DNA from: an uncultured Eubacteriales bacterium
GTDB taxonomy: Bacteria > Bacillota > Clostridia > Christensenellales > CAG-138
Direction: 5' to 3'
DNA length: 64,000 nucleotides
Assembly: GCA_900544555.1 (NCBI GenBank)
Contig: UQWD01000012.1
Coordinates: 1 to 64,000 of the forward strand
Within the stretch, counting starts at the first letter, position 1; each line of letters starts with the position of its first letter. This document shows positions 8,563 through 17,150 of this stretch, one piece after another. The position numbers and the translations under genes were made by a program. Below the pieces are notes generated by a model. It worked only from the letters and a program-made list of their open reading frames with translations, did not search any database and was not told the origin of the DNA.

Positions 8563-9333
8563 TCAGGCGTTGTCTTTGCCGAGGAATAGGTTGATGAAGT
8601 ATTGCTGACCTTTTCCCGTGACCTTTGTGGTTTTGCTGATGGTGACGTGACCATCCGAATGGGTGATGGCGGTCTCCTTGACTTTGAACAGCCCAAGTTC
8701 CATAGCCCTCTGCGTCGGGGCGTTGTAGTCCGTGCCTTGACGCTTGATAAGGTATCCGCTCTGGCGCAGCTTCTCGAACAGTCGGTTCTGACCGATATCG
8801 ACGCCGTTGCCTTTGAGTATCTTCGCTAACTCGCCGATGAGGATAGTGCCATCCGAAACCGATACCGCATCGGCAAATACGACCTTCGGCTTGTTCTCGG
8901 CAGCTTCGAGTTGCAGCCGCTCTTTGGCGGAGCGTTCCTCCTTGAGGGCGGTCAGTACCTTAATCCAAGCGTCAGGGTCGTTCATAATCTCCTCGAGTTT
9001 GGCGGGAGTGACATACGCACCGTGTTTGCGGATGGCAGGAAGCACCTCGTGGGTGACCCAACGTTTGAACTTCTTGGCTTCGGGCTTGCGGGAAAGCAAT
9101 ATCGTGCTGTACAGACCGCTTTCGCTTATAACGGTGATTTCCTGCTTCCCGCCAAGGGTGTCGATAATATCGACTCCCTTTTCGTCGATGTCCAGACGAG
9201 CGGTAACGTCTCGGCTGTTGCCGATTTCAAGGACATCGCAGACATCCTTTAGCACCCACCAAGTCTCGTTGTAGCGCTGTACTGTTCTGACTTCGTTCCC
9301 CTCGTAGGAGAACACTTGTAATTCGTTTTGCAT
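8563..9333 (-). CDS. Phage antirepressor, BRO-N plus ANT/KilAC domains
   Basis: 256 residues from the ATG at 9333, with AGGAGG upstream. The N-terminal BRO-N domain (about 1-105) shows WWVLKDVCDVLEIGNSRDV and FKRWVTHEVLPAIRKHGAY. A helical linker follows. The C-terminal ANT domain (about 145-250) shows ILIGELAKILKGNGVDIGQNRLFEKLRQSGYLI and TGKGQQYFINLFLG. Such proteins bind repressors or DNA and push phages toward lytic growth. It is one of the few full-length genes in this module. It is a different, intact member of the family whose remnant sits at 1792-2167. Confidence 0.85.
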   Translation of the reverse strand: MQNELQVFSYEGNEVRTVQRYNETWWVLKDVCDVLEIGNSRDVTARLDIDEKGVDIIDTLGGKQEITVISESGLYSTILLSRKPEAKKFKRWVTHEVLPAIRKHGAYVTPAKLEEIMNDPDAWIKVLTALKEERSAKERLQLEAAENKPKVVFADAVSVSDGTILIGELAKILKGNGVDIGQNRLFEKLRQSGYLIKRQGTDYNAPTQRAMELGLFKVKETAITHSDGHVTISKTTKVTGKGQQYFINLFLGKDNA

Positions 9334-9370
9334 AAGAAAACCTCCTGAAAACTGTATTTTTCGAGAGGCT

Positions 9371-9419
9371 GCTTTGCCCCTCCACCCTCTACAGACAGAA
9401 GGGAGGGGTTTGCGTACCG
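9371..9419. repeat. Intergenic hairpin repeat, copy 1
   Basis: CCCCTCC (9377-9383) pairs with GGAGGGG (9402-9408) around a loop containing CTCTACAGACAG; TTTGCGTACCG follows. The same loop and flank recur at 13704-13751. It fills the gap between the antirepressor start and the polymerase stop. Confidence 0.7.
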
Positions 9420-9424
9420 AAACG

Positions 9425-11419
9425 CTAATCTTTTTTATAGAACTCACACTCGTATCCGTCGGCTCGAAGAAGAAGCCCCTCAGCCCAAGATGGGGTGCGG
9501 CTCATCTGCTGGCACAAAACCTTGGTAGACATTCGCGGGTCGGCTTCGATGACGATTTCGTCATGGACGTGCATCACAATGCCGCAGTGCCTTTGACCCT
9601 GTATGGCGTAGCAGAGGATGTCGCGGCTTGTCGCCTGCACGATGTTCTCCACGAATTTGGGCCCGTAAGAATCGAGCCGCTCCCACTTCTTTGTGCCGCC
9701 GACGCCCTCGTAGGTCACACAGTCCGAACCGAACTGGTTTGTGCCGATGCGCGGCTTGACATATGCAAGCCGTCTGCCCGATGGCAGGGTAATAAAAAGC
9801 ATCCCGCTTTGGAACGCGAAGCGGATACCGTGTGTTTCCGAGATAGTCCTATCCCTTACGGCGGTCATCGCCGCTCGGTCTACATCCCACCAAAGCCTGA
9901 CGATGTTCGGGTTCGCCGACCGCCACGCTGTGACGAGTGGATAAAGTTCATCCTCAGACAGCCCCATCTCAAGAGCGCCCATCGCTTTGAGCGCGCCGAC
10001 TGAGCCGCCATAGCCGAGAGCGAGTTCTGCGATTTTGCCTTTCTGGCGGAGCGGTGAGCCTTTAGTGATTTCCTCAATTGGGACTTTGAACATCTGCGAT
10101 GCCGACGCTTCGTAAATCTTGCCATGCGTCGCAAATACCTCGTTGCGCCACGTCTCCCCGGCAAGCCACGCGATGACACGGGCTTCAATTGCGGAGAAGT
10201 CGGCCACCACCATCTTGCGTCCCGGCTTCGGTACGAATGCCGTGCGGATGAGTTCCGACAGCACTTAGGGTACGGAGTCGTAGAGGAGTTCCAGAGCGGC
10301 GAAGTCGCCAGATTTCACGAGCGACCGCGCTTGTTCCAAGTCGGGCAGGTGGTTCTGAGGGAGATTTTGCATTTGAATCAGTCTGCCCGCCCAGCGGCCT
10401 GTGCGGTTTGCCCCGTAGAACTGGAACATCCCTCGGGCGCGACCGTCGGAACAGACGGCGTTTTCCATCGCCTGATACTTCTTGACCGACGATTTTGCAA
10501 GCTGCTGACGAAGTGACAGCACCTTGCCGAGCGGCTCGGGCGCGGTCTTGAGCATCTCCGCCACGGCTTTCTTGCCAAGCGTATCGGTCTCAAGCCCGTT
10601 GTCGCAGAGCCATTCCTTCATCTGCTGCACGGAGTTCGGATTTTCAAGTTCGGTCAGTTCCCGCATAAGCCTTGTGAGTTCAGCTTTGGAGCGGGCATCC
10701 ATCTCGATAGCGGAGCGAACCAAGTCCATATCAAGCATTGCGCCACGGTCATTTATCTCTTGGTCGAGTCTGTAGTCCTCCCACACGCTGTCCGGCACAG
10801 GGAACTTCGCCAGTTTTGTCTGTATGGACATCTCGGCTTCCACGTCCCGCTTGTTGTACGCCTTGAATGCCGCCCATTTATCGGGAGCGTGTTCGGGCAG
10901 GTTGCGTGTCCTCTGACCGTTCGTAGCGGTAGGTTTGCAAGGTGAGCAAAAATAGCGTATGAGTTCCTTGCCCTCCGTCAGTTTCTGCTTCTCAAGCCCC
11001 AACACCGTGCCGGATCCCTCAAGCGAGAGAGGCATACCCATATACGCCAACCATACCATCGAGCATCGCCACGACTCGGGATTCAGGTACTTCGCCTTGC
11101 CGAGAGCAGCCGCCGAATGGTGATTGTCGGCGAATGGGTCGAGACTGATGCCCATATCACGCAAATGCCGCGACAGGCAGACCCTCTCGAAGTTCGCGTT
11201 GAACGCCCATTTGAGGATGTTGTCGTCGGTCAATGCGTCGAAAACATCTGGCGGTATGGCTTCACCCGCCGTCAGGTCGATAACTTGCACTTCGCCGCCA
11301 TCGACAGAGTACCCAAACAGCATAATCTCAAAGTCGGGCGCTTCCATGTATTTGTATACGCAGCATTTGGCGAGGTCGTAGCTGCTGTAGGTCTCAATAT
11401 CTATGCTGATTGTTTTCAT
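9425..11419 (-). pseudogene. Phage family A DNA polymerase, interrupted by an in-frame stop
   Basis: Replicative phage polymerase. The start at 11419 follows GGAGGG. Residues near the N-terminus give the 3'-5' exonuclease signature (SIDIETYSSYD). The polymerase domain has motif A (VVADFSAIEARVIAWLAGE), motif B (RQKGKIAELALGYGGS) and motif C (HVHDEIVIE). The frame is cut by TAA at 10265-10267, between LELLYDSVP and VLSELIRTAF, just before motif A; no base is gained or lost there. A single G-to-T change from GAA would explain it. Without readthrough the product loses all polymerase motifs. Confidence 0.85.
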
Positions 11420-11485
11420 AAGCCCTCCATATGGCAAAGAGGCGGCAAATCGCTCTGCCGCCTCCCGCCTGAATCTGATAATTGA

Positions 11486-12069
11486 TTAGGACAGGAAGTC
11501 CTCGTCGTCGACGGTTGCGAAATCGTCCTCGGCACGGCTCTTGCCACCGAGCGGCTCGCTGTCGCGCACCTTCTGCAGGTTGTTGAGCCCGCAAGCGATG
11601 CCGCGATTGCCATTGGAATTGAAAGCGTAGAAGTTCACGCTGGCTCTACCGTAGACACCGCTGTAGACCTCGGAGCGATTAAGTACATCCTGATTGGTCG
11701 CGTCGACGATGCCGGGCGCGGTAGCGGAGTTGGCGTTTACGAAATAGCTGTCGGCATAGGCGGGGTCGTCGGACGCTCCGTGTCTCCGTCGCGAAGCGGA
11801 GTCTTGAGGGCGGTCAGCGGCGGCACGGTCTTGCCGTTGCCTTTGAGCTTGCCTTCGCCTTCTTTGTAGGCTGCCTCGATGGCTGCCTGAATCTTCTTGA
11901 CGGTTCGGGTGTCGGACTTCGGGATGATGAGGGATACCGAGAACTTCGGCGTCCCGCCGTTGATGGACTTTGCTTCCCACACGTTGGCGTAAGACCAGCG
12001 GGTGTCGGGTCCCGTGATTACCTTCATCGGGTTTGCTGTGGTTGCATTCTTTGTCGTTTGGTTACTCAT
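11486..12069 (-). pseudogene. DUF2815 phage single-stranded-DNA-binding-like protein, frameshifted
   Basis: The start ATG at 12069 has GGAGG nine bases upstream. The 5' frame reads MKVITGPDTRWSYANVWEAK and FSVSLIIPKSDT, typical of DUF2815, whose members sit beside phage polymerases and are thought to bind DNA. Near 11770 one base is missing after GDTER. The protein continues in another frame as DDPAYADSYFVNAN and VNFYAFNSNGNRGIACGLNNLQK, ending DDEDFLS at 11486. The full product would be about 194 residues. It overlaps the DUF2800 stop at 12062. Confidence 0.8.
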
Positions 12070-13204
12070 TGTCATTTACCTCCATAAAATCGTGTTTGGC
12101 GTTATTCATTGCCGGGCGTTTATCGCTTGCCGGCACAAGCGTTGGTTTGCCTTGCGGCTTTTCCACGAGACCGCCGAGTAGTTCGGCGAACTTCGCCTTG
12201 CCAAGGGTCTTCTCCATAGCGGTGATGCCCATCACCTTGTGTTCGTAAGGGTCGTATCCCGCCTGTGTAACGGTCTGCGCGACCGCCTCGTCGTTTACGT
12301 ACTTGCGGTTTGAGCGTCCCTCGACCAACTTCCAACCGTCCCACTCCTTGCCGCCGAGCGCGGCTTGCAGGGCGTATTCCTTGATGTCGGATGCCCACGA
12401 GACCAGAGCGTCGATTTTGCCGAGGATATCCTCAATCTCGTCGTCCTCCAGAAGCGGCGGCAGCTTGAAGTCGTAGCGGGCGAGTTCCGTATTCGCATCG
12501 GCGCGCTTGCGGCACTCGTGCTTTGCCTTGCAGAATTGACACCAATCGCCGCATTTGAAGTCACCATCGCCCGCATAGGCAAGTTCGGCGGCGGGCTTTA
12601 GGACTTCCTCAGCCCACTCTTGCAGGCTCTCTTTGGAAACCGTCTGAGTGCTGACGTTATCGCGACGTGGTTGATAGATGGTCATTGACACCGTGTCGAT
12701 GTCGTAGATGCCGTCAAAAATCTCCAAAGCCCCGAGCGCGTACAGCTTCATCTGCGGGTTGTCATCGGCTTCCACAAGCACTCCTTGCCCGTGCTTGTAG
12801 TCCACGACGTGGAGCATACCGTCAGTGATAACCACACAGTCGCCCGTGCCGAAACCCTCCTCGACGTATCTTGAGAAGTCGAGTTTTTGCTCAATCAGTA
12901 CCTTGGGGTCGGCACAGGACTGTTTCGCCGTCTCGACGAGTTCAAGGATGTAGGCAGCATAGCCCGTGGCGCAGTCCTCCATCTCCTCGGAGTAGAAGTC
13001 GAGGTTGTCCCTTACGTCAGCAACATCCGACATATCCTCGCCAAGGGCGCACCGCAGTTTGTACTCGCAGAGCGTGTGCGCATCCGTGCCTTCAGCGGCA
13101 TAACCTGACCCCTTGTCCTCGTAGGTCTCGCATAGCCTTGCCGACGGCGGGCAGTTCATCCAACGATGCGAGGACGATGCTGATAAAAGTGCGTGCTTAC
13201 CCAT
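12062..13204 (-). CDS. DUF2800, PD-(D/E)XK nuclease of the Cas4/RecB type
   Basis: 380 residues, intact. It opens with LSASSSHRWMNCPPSARL, as in phage DUF2800 proteins. The nuclease core is seen as GTGDCVVITDGMLHVVDYKHGQG (the Asp and DYK catalytic pair), with a preceding Glu in LIEQKLDF. Cys residues at CGDWCQFCKAKHEC can hold an iron-sulfur cluster, as in Cas4 and AddB-type nucleases. It probably processes DNA ends during phage replication or recombination. It sits directly upstream of DUF2815 and the polymerase, the usual order. Confidence 0.85.
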   Translation of the reverse strand: MGKHALLSASSSHRWMNCPPSARLCETYEDKGSGYAAEGTDAHTLCEYKLRCALGEDMSDVADVRDNLDFYSEEMEDCATGYAAYILELVETAKQSCADPKVLIEQKLDFSRYVEEGFGTGDCVVITDGMLHVVDYKHGQGVLVEADDNPQMKLYALGALEIFDGIYDIDTVSMTIYQPRRDNVSTQTVSKESLQEWAEEVLKPAAELAYAGDGDFKCGDWCQFCKAKHECRKRADANTELARYDFKLPPLLEDDEIEDILGKIDALVSWASDIKEYALQAALGGKEWDGWKLVEGRSNRKYVNDEAVAQTVTQAGYDPYEHKVMGITAMEKTLGKAKFAELLGGLVEKPQGKPTLVPASDKRPAMNNAKHDFMEVNDNE

Positions 13205-13523
13205 TGCCCAGCACCTCCGCTTCCTTCAAAAGTGCCGGGCACTCCGCCGGGTCTATCTCCGACAGCTTGTTCGCCCCGTGCTTTAGCAGCAGTTCCCGAA
13301 CCTCGGCTGTGTGATCCGCCCGGGACTTTTCTGCAAGCACAGCCCGCACGTCCTCAAGAGCGATGGGCTTCGGCTCTTTTGACTTGGGCGGTGGAGCGAC
13401 CTCGGTCGGCGTGTCAGCCGTGCCGCTAAACAGTGCCACCAAGCCATCCGCTGCCGCCGCTATCGAAGCCGCCGCGTTCCGCAGTTCCTTGACCGTCAGG
13501 TCGAGTTCACTCATCTTTGCCAT
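13197..13523 (-). CDS. Small phage protein of unknown function
   Basis: 108 residues. The N-terminal half is helical (LRNAAASIAAAADGLVALF). A Pro/Lys linker leads to a compact C-terminal region (LEDVRAVLAEKSRADHTAEVRELLLKHGANKLSEI) that resembles a small SAP- or helical-bundle domain. Similar proteins lie next to DUF2800 in Clostridia phages, but I cannot assign a role. The ATG at 13523 has GGAGG eight bases upstream and overlaps the stop of the gene before it; its stop overlaps DUF2800. Confidence 0.6.
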   Translation of the reverse strand: MAKMSELDLTVKELRNAAASIAAAADGLVALFSGTADTPTEVAPPPKSKEPKPIALEDVRAVLAEKSRADHTAEVRELLLKHGANKLSEIDPAECPALLKEAEVLGNG

Positions 13524-13677
13524 CCGCGTTACCTCCTTCCTCTGTTTCTGCCGCCTGTTCCAGACGCAGCTTCTTGGCGAGCCGCTTTGATACGACCGAT
13601 ATCGCCGTTAGAATGCCGATGATTTCCTCGGCGGTGTCGTCCTCGGGCGGCTTCTGATGCAGTAATTCTTTTGTCAT
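13507..13677 (-). CDS. Small phage protein of unknown function
   Basis: 56 residues from the ATG at 13677, preceded by GGAGG. Acidic ends surround a helix (IIGILTAISVVSKRLAKKLRLEQ). No family is recognised. It is the first gene of the polymerase transcript after the hairpin repeat at 13704-13751, and its end overlaps the next start. Confidence 0.5.
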   Translation of the reverse strand: MTKELLHQKPPEDDTAEEIIGILTAISVVSKRLAKKLRLEQAAETEEGGNADGKDE

Positions 13678-13703
13678 ATGCAACCTCCGTTTCTGCGGGG
13701 CTT

Positions 13704-13751
13704 CACCGCCCCTACAACCTCTACAGACAGGTAGGGGCGGTTTGCGTACCG
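13704..13751. repeat. Intergenic hairpin repeat, copy 2
   Basis: CCGCCCCTAC (13706-13715) pairs perfectly with GTAGGGGCGG (13731-13740). The loop contains CTCTACAGACAG and TTTGCGTACCG follows, as in copy 1 at 9371-9419. It lies between the sigma-like gene end and the next start, like copy 1 in its own gap. Confidence 0.75.
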
Positions 13752-13762
13752 CCGGGAGCAAT

Positions 13763-14367
13763 TTATTCAAAAAAACTTTTGAGGGCAGGATGCTCGCGGA
13801 GGATTTCATAGACTTTGTGCTTGCGTTTGTTCACGCTTTTGGATTGTTTGAATCCAAAATCAGGTGCTAACTGACGTTCAGTCTTGCCGAGCGTGAAAAT
13901 CCCGTTGATGATGTCGCGATCCATCTGTGTTAGGTCAGCGAGAGCGGCGTTCAAGGTGTCGAGCAGGGCTTTCTCAACGACGATGCTCTCCACGTCGGCT
14001 TCTTTGGACTCATCAGCAATGTCGTAGGTGTTTTCGTTGCCGTCCTCATCGAAGGTGGGTGAGGCTATCCGCTTCGACCAGCGTTCCTCACGTTTTGCTT
14101 CGCGCCATACGTACTGCATATTGTCGCGGGCGAGGACTTCGCCCATCTCATTGCGGGGAAGGCGGGCGACAAGACCTGACTCATCGTCAACAAACCAACG
14201 CTGCTTGTATGGGTTCTGCGCTGAGGGTTCTTCGCCGGGGCGAGACACTCGGCTCGTGTGACGGGACGGTCGATGCCGTCCTCATCGATGACTACGTAGT
14301 GCATCGGTGTCCCGAGTTTGCTGCGATGCAGTATGGGTGTAGATTTGAATGATGCATTTTTACTCAT
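13763..14367 (-). pseudogene. Phage sigma-factor-like regulator, frameshifted
   Basis: The start ATG at 14367 follows AGGAGG. The first 41 residues (FKSTPILHRSKLGTPMHYVV ... RAEC) continue in another frame after a one-base loss near 14242: RPGEEPSAQNPYKQRWF, then MQYVWREAKREERW. A C-terminal region-4-like helix-turn-helix follows (LTQMDRDIINGIFTLGKTERQLAPDFG ... KHKVYEIL). Proteins of this shape sit at the front of phage replication modules and are annotated as sigma-70-like. The activity is inferred. It probably headed this minus-strand transcript. Confidence 0.6.
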
Positions 14368-14571
14368 AAAATTGCCTCCTTTTGATTGGCTTGTTTGCTC
14401 TGGTGGGAGCATGAAAAAAGGTCATGGACTCACGCTTTTGCGCTTGTCCTGACCTCTAATCTAAGGAAAAATTGGGGTTTCTCCCTCTCACCATGTGTGA
14501 GGCAAAAAGCCAGCAAAATGGCGGTTTTCAGGCACTTCAAGGAAGCGAAAATTAACCTGAAAACAAAAAAA

Positions 14572-14602
14572 CAGCGGCAACGCTGGCATTAGCTGCCGCG
14601 TT
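14572..14602. repeat. Hairpin upstream of the defence operon
   Basis: GCGGCAACGCTGGC pairs imperfectly with GCTGCCGC on the right, around an AT loop. It sits in the 430-base gap (14368-14797) between divergent genes. The rest of that gap is AT-rich and holds only the operon promoter. Confidence 0.35.
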
Positions 14603-14726
14603 ACCGCCGTCCAAAATTCACACGCCGTGTGAATATATTTTTTGAAAAAGCTGCTTATTTGCCAAGTCGGATAGCTAATCGACATCAAAACGGCAATCGC
14701 AATTTAAAAATATTTGTGAATACCTA

Positions 14727-14755
14727 TTGCAATTGTAATTACTTTTTGATATAAT
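14727..14755 (+). promoter_or_regulatory. SigA-like promoter of the restriction-modification operon
   Basis: TTGCAA (14727-14732), exactly 17 bases, then TATAAT (14750-14755). It lies 42 bases before the first start codon at 14798. Nothing comparable is seen between the operon genes, so one transcript is likely. Confidence 0.7.
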
Positions 14756-14797
14756 GTTAAATGTGTAACTCTATGTGCGACGAAGGAGGGTTTCAAC

Positions 14798-15004
14798 TTG
14801 CCTGAAAATAAACCGAGAGAACCAATGGAACACCATAACATAGGCGATTTCTTAAAAGGTCAATCCTCGAAAATACTCACGTCCATTGCGGACGCTGACA
14901 AGACCGCGTTTGTTCTGAAGAACGGCAAGCCCATCGTGGTCGTAATGTCGAACGAACGATACGAAAGGCTGCTCAAAGCCGGGATTGATATCAATGATTA
15001 CTAA
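14798..15004 (+). CDS. Phd/YefM-like antitoxin-type protein without an adjacent toxin
   Basis: 68 residues. TTG start at 14798 with GGAGGG seven bases upstream; the later in-frame ATG at 14826 has no such site. The core NIGDFLKGQSSKILTSIADADKTAFVLKNGKPIVVVMSNERYERLL is the Phd/YefM DNA-binding fold, which binds operators and neutralises a RelE- or Doc-type toxin. No toxin gene follows; hsdM starts 19 bases after its stop. It may instead regulate the operon. Confidence 0.7.
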   Translation: MPENKPREPMEHHNIGDFLKGQSSKILTSIADADKTAFVLKNGKPIVVVMSNERYERLLKAGIDINDY

Positions 15005-15023
15005 GAATACGGAGGCTTATGAT

Positions 15024-17150
15024 ATGGCAAAAGCACGAATAACCGAGGTTATGCTGGACGATACCAGCATAAACGTCAGCAAAGAAGTTGACCTTGTCTT
15101 CTCAATTGCAAACAGCTTGAGAGGTGCCTATAAATCAGATAAATACAAAGACGTGATTATCCCGATGATAATCATCCGTCGCTTTGAGTGCGCTCTGACG
15201 AAAACCAAGGATAAAGTTGTGGAGCGTTACAATGCGAACCGAGAAACACCTACCCAGATACTGGAGTCAATCTCTGGCTATCGGTTTTACAATACGAGCC
15301 GCTATACTCTTGCGGAACTCTTGAACGATGCAGATAACATCGTCTCCAACTTCAAGAGCTACATAGAGGGCTTTTCTCAAAACGTGCAGGACATTATCCA
15401 CAACCTTGATTTCGAGAAGGAAATCGAGAAAATGGATAAAAATAACCGCTTGTTAGGCGTGGTCAGGAAGTTCTCCGAACTTGACCTGAACCCAAACACC
15501 ATTGACGGCATTAAAGCGGGATATATGTTTGAGGAGATTATCCGAAGGTTCTCTGAAAACGCAGAAGCTGGTGACCACTACACCCCGAGAGAGGTAATTC
15601 GCTTGCTTGTGAATATCATTTTGGCGGAGGGATGCGATGACCTATATACCGAGCGCCGCGTTGCCACCGTGTTGGATATGGCTTGCGGTTCCGGCGGTAT
15701 GCTTTCAACGACCCACGACTTCATCACGAGAATGAACCCTGATGCCGAAGTGCGTCTGTTTGGTCAGGAAATAAACCCCGAGTCTTATGCCATCTGCCTC
15801 GCGGATATGCTCATCAAGGGTGAGAACGCGGACAACATAAGGCTTCAAGACACTATGAAGGCGGACTGTTTTGCAAATCAAGATATGCGTATCGTTATAG
15901 CCAATCCTCCGTTTGGTGCGGCTTGGGGTGGCAAGGATGCCGCTGACGGCGTGGAGTCTGCGGTCAAGAAGGAACACAAGAAAGCAGAGAAAGGTGAACC
16001 GAGTCGTTTTCCGTGGGGGCTGCCGTCGTCAGGCGATATGCAGCTTCTCTTTATGCAACACGCTATCAGCAAGATGAGCAAAGATGGTCGTGCCGCTATT
16101 ATCAGTAACGGCTCACCACTCTTCAGCGGGAACACAACGAGCGGAGAAAGTCAGATAAGGCGTTATATGCTTGAAAACGACCTTATCGAAGCTATCATAG
16201 CTTTGCCGACAGACCTTTTCTACAATACCAGCATTGGGATTTATGCCTTTATCCTTTCGAAAAATAAGCGTCCGGAGCGTCGCGGTAAGATTCAGCTTAT
16301 CAATGCGGTTGATATGTGGAAACCTCTCCGTAAATCACTCGGCAAGAAGCGCAAGGAAATCTCAAAGGATGACAGGACTCGGATAACCGAGATTTACTCG
16401 TACTTTGAAGAGGGACCGTACTGCAAAATCTTTGACAACGAGGAGTTTATGTACAAAGAGTATGCGGTCTTCCAGCCGTTGCAGAGGACAGGCTCACTGT
16501 CGGTAGCAAATGTCGAGGCATTAAAGGGAAGCGTTCTATTTACAGCGAACTCATACATTTTCAATGAGGCTGAGTATGAGGAGTTACTCGAAACCGACCC
16601 CCGTGAGGGTGATGCCGAAAAGAAGTATCAAAAGTACGTCAAGGGTAAGGAATTCACAGATGCTGTAATAGCTATCTTAGAGAAGAACACCGACGATACC
16701 GAGTACAATGACTTTTCTGATTTGGTGGCAAAGCTAAAAGAACTAATCGGCGATGTGGATGGAATGACTGACAGTCGCCTGAATAGCATCGCGATGGAGA
16801 TGTCTGTGATGGACAAGACTGCCGTTGTGCAGAAGAACAAGAAAGGTGAGGTTCTTACGGACCCGACCACGAAAGACACCGAAATAGTAGGGTTGCGGAT
16901 AGATGTAGAGGAATACTTCAAGCGCGAAGTATACCCTCATGTTCCTGATGCACTTTATTCCTACGAATATGACCCGACCAAGAAGGTCACCACAACCAAT
17001 AAGGAAAAACTGGGTGCGGAGTTTCCATTTACTCGCTACTTCTACGAATATAAAGCCCCGGAGAAAGCCGATGACCTATTGGCTCAATTTGCCGAGATTG
17101 AGAGTGGCGTTGAGTCAAAAGTAGCTTCCTTGCTTGGAGGTGCGCATTGA
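15024..17150 (+). CDS. hsdM: Type I restriction-modification system, methyltransferase subunit HsdM
   Basis: About 708 residues. The start at 15024 is preferred because GGAGG (15011-15015) precedes it; an in-frame ATG at 14985 overlaps the antitoxin. An N-terminal helical HsdM domain (VDLVFSIANSLRGAYK) leads to the methylase core. The SAM-binding motif is DMACGSGGM (about residue 218). The catalytic adenine-methylation motif is NPPFG (about 293). The long C-terminus (about 470-708) is larger than in classic 500-residue HsdM. It adds N6-methyl to adenine in a two-part target chosen by HsdS. Its stop overlaps the hsdS start. Confidence 0.93.
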   Translation: MAKARITEVMLDDTSINVSKEVDLVFSIANSLRGAYKSDKYKDVIIPMIIIRRFECALTKTKDKVVERYNANRETPTQILESISGYRFYNTSRYTLAELLNDADNIVSNFKSYIEGFSQNVQDIIHNLDFEKEIEKMDKNNRLLGVVRKFSELDLNPNTIDGIKAGYMFEEIIRRFSENAEAGDHYTPREVIRLLVNIILAEGCDDLYTERRVATVLDMACGSGGMLSTTHDFITRMNPDAEVRLFGQEINPESYAICLADMLIKGENADNIRLQDTMKADCFANQDMRIVIANPPFGAAWGGKDAADGVESAVKKEHKKAEKGEPSRFPWGLPSSGDMQLLFMQHAISKMSKDGRAAIISNGSPLFSGNTTSGESQIRRYMLENDLIEAIIALPTDLFYNTSIGIYAFILSKNKRPERRGKIQLINAVDMWKPLRKSLGKKRKEISKDDRTRITEIYSYFEEGPYCKIFDNEEFMYKEYAVFQPLQRTGSLSVANVEALKGSVLFTANSYIFNEAEYEELLETDPREGDAEKKYQKYVKGKEFTDAVIAILEKNTDDTEYNDFSDLVAKLKELIGDVDGMTDSRLNSIAMEMSVMDKTAVVQKNKKGEVLTDPTTKDTEIVGLRIDVEEYFKREVYPHVPDALYSYEYDPTKKVTTTNKEKLGAEFPFTRYFYEYKAPEKADDLLAQFAEIESGVESKVASLLGGAH

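Noticed and set aside
9425..11419. TAA recoded as a sense codon in the phage
   Set aside because: Other genes of the same module end properly at TAA (for example at 7656 and 13763), and frameshifts accompany the stops, so decay is simpler.
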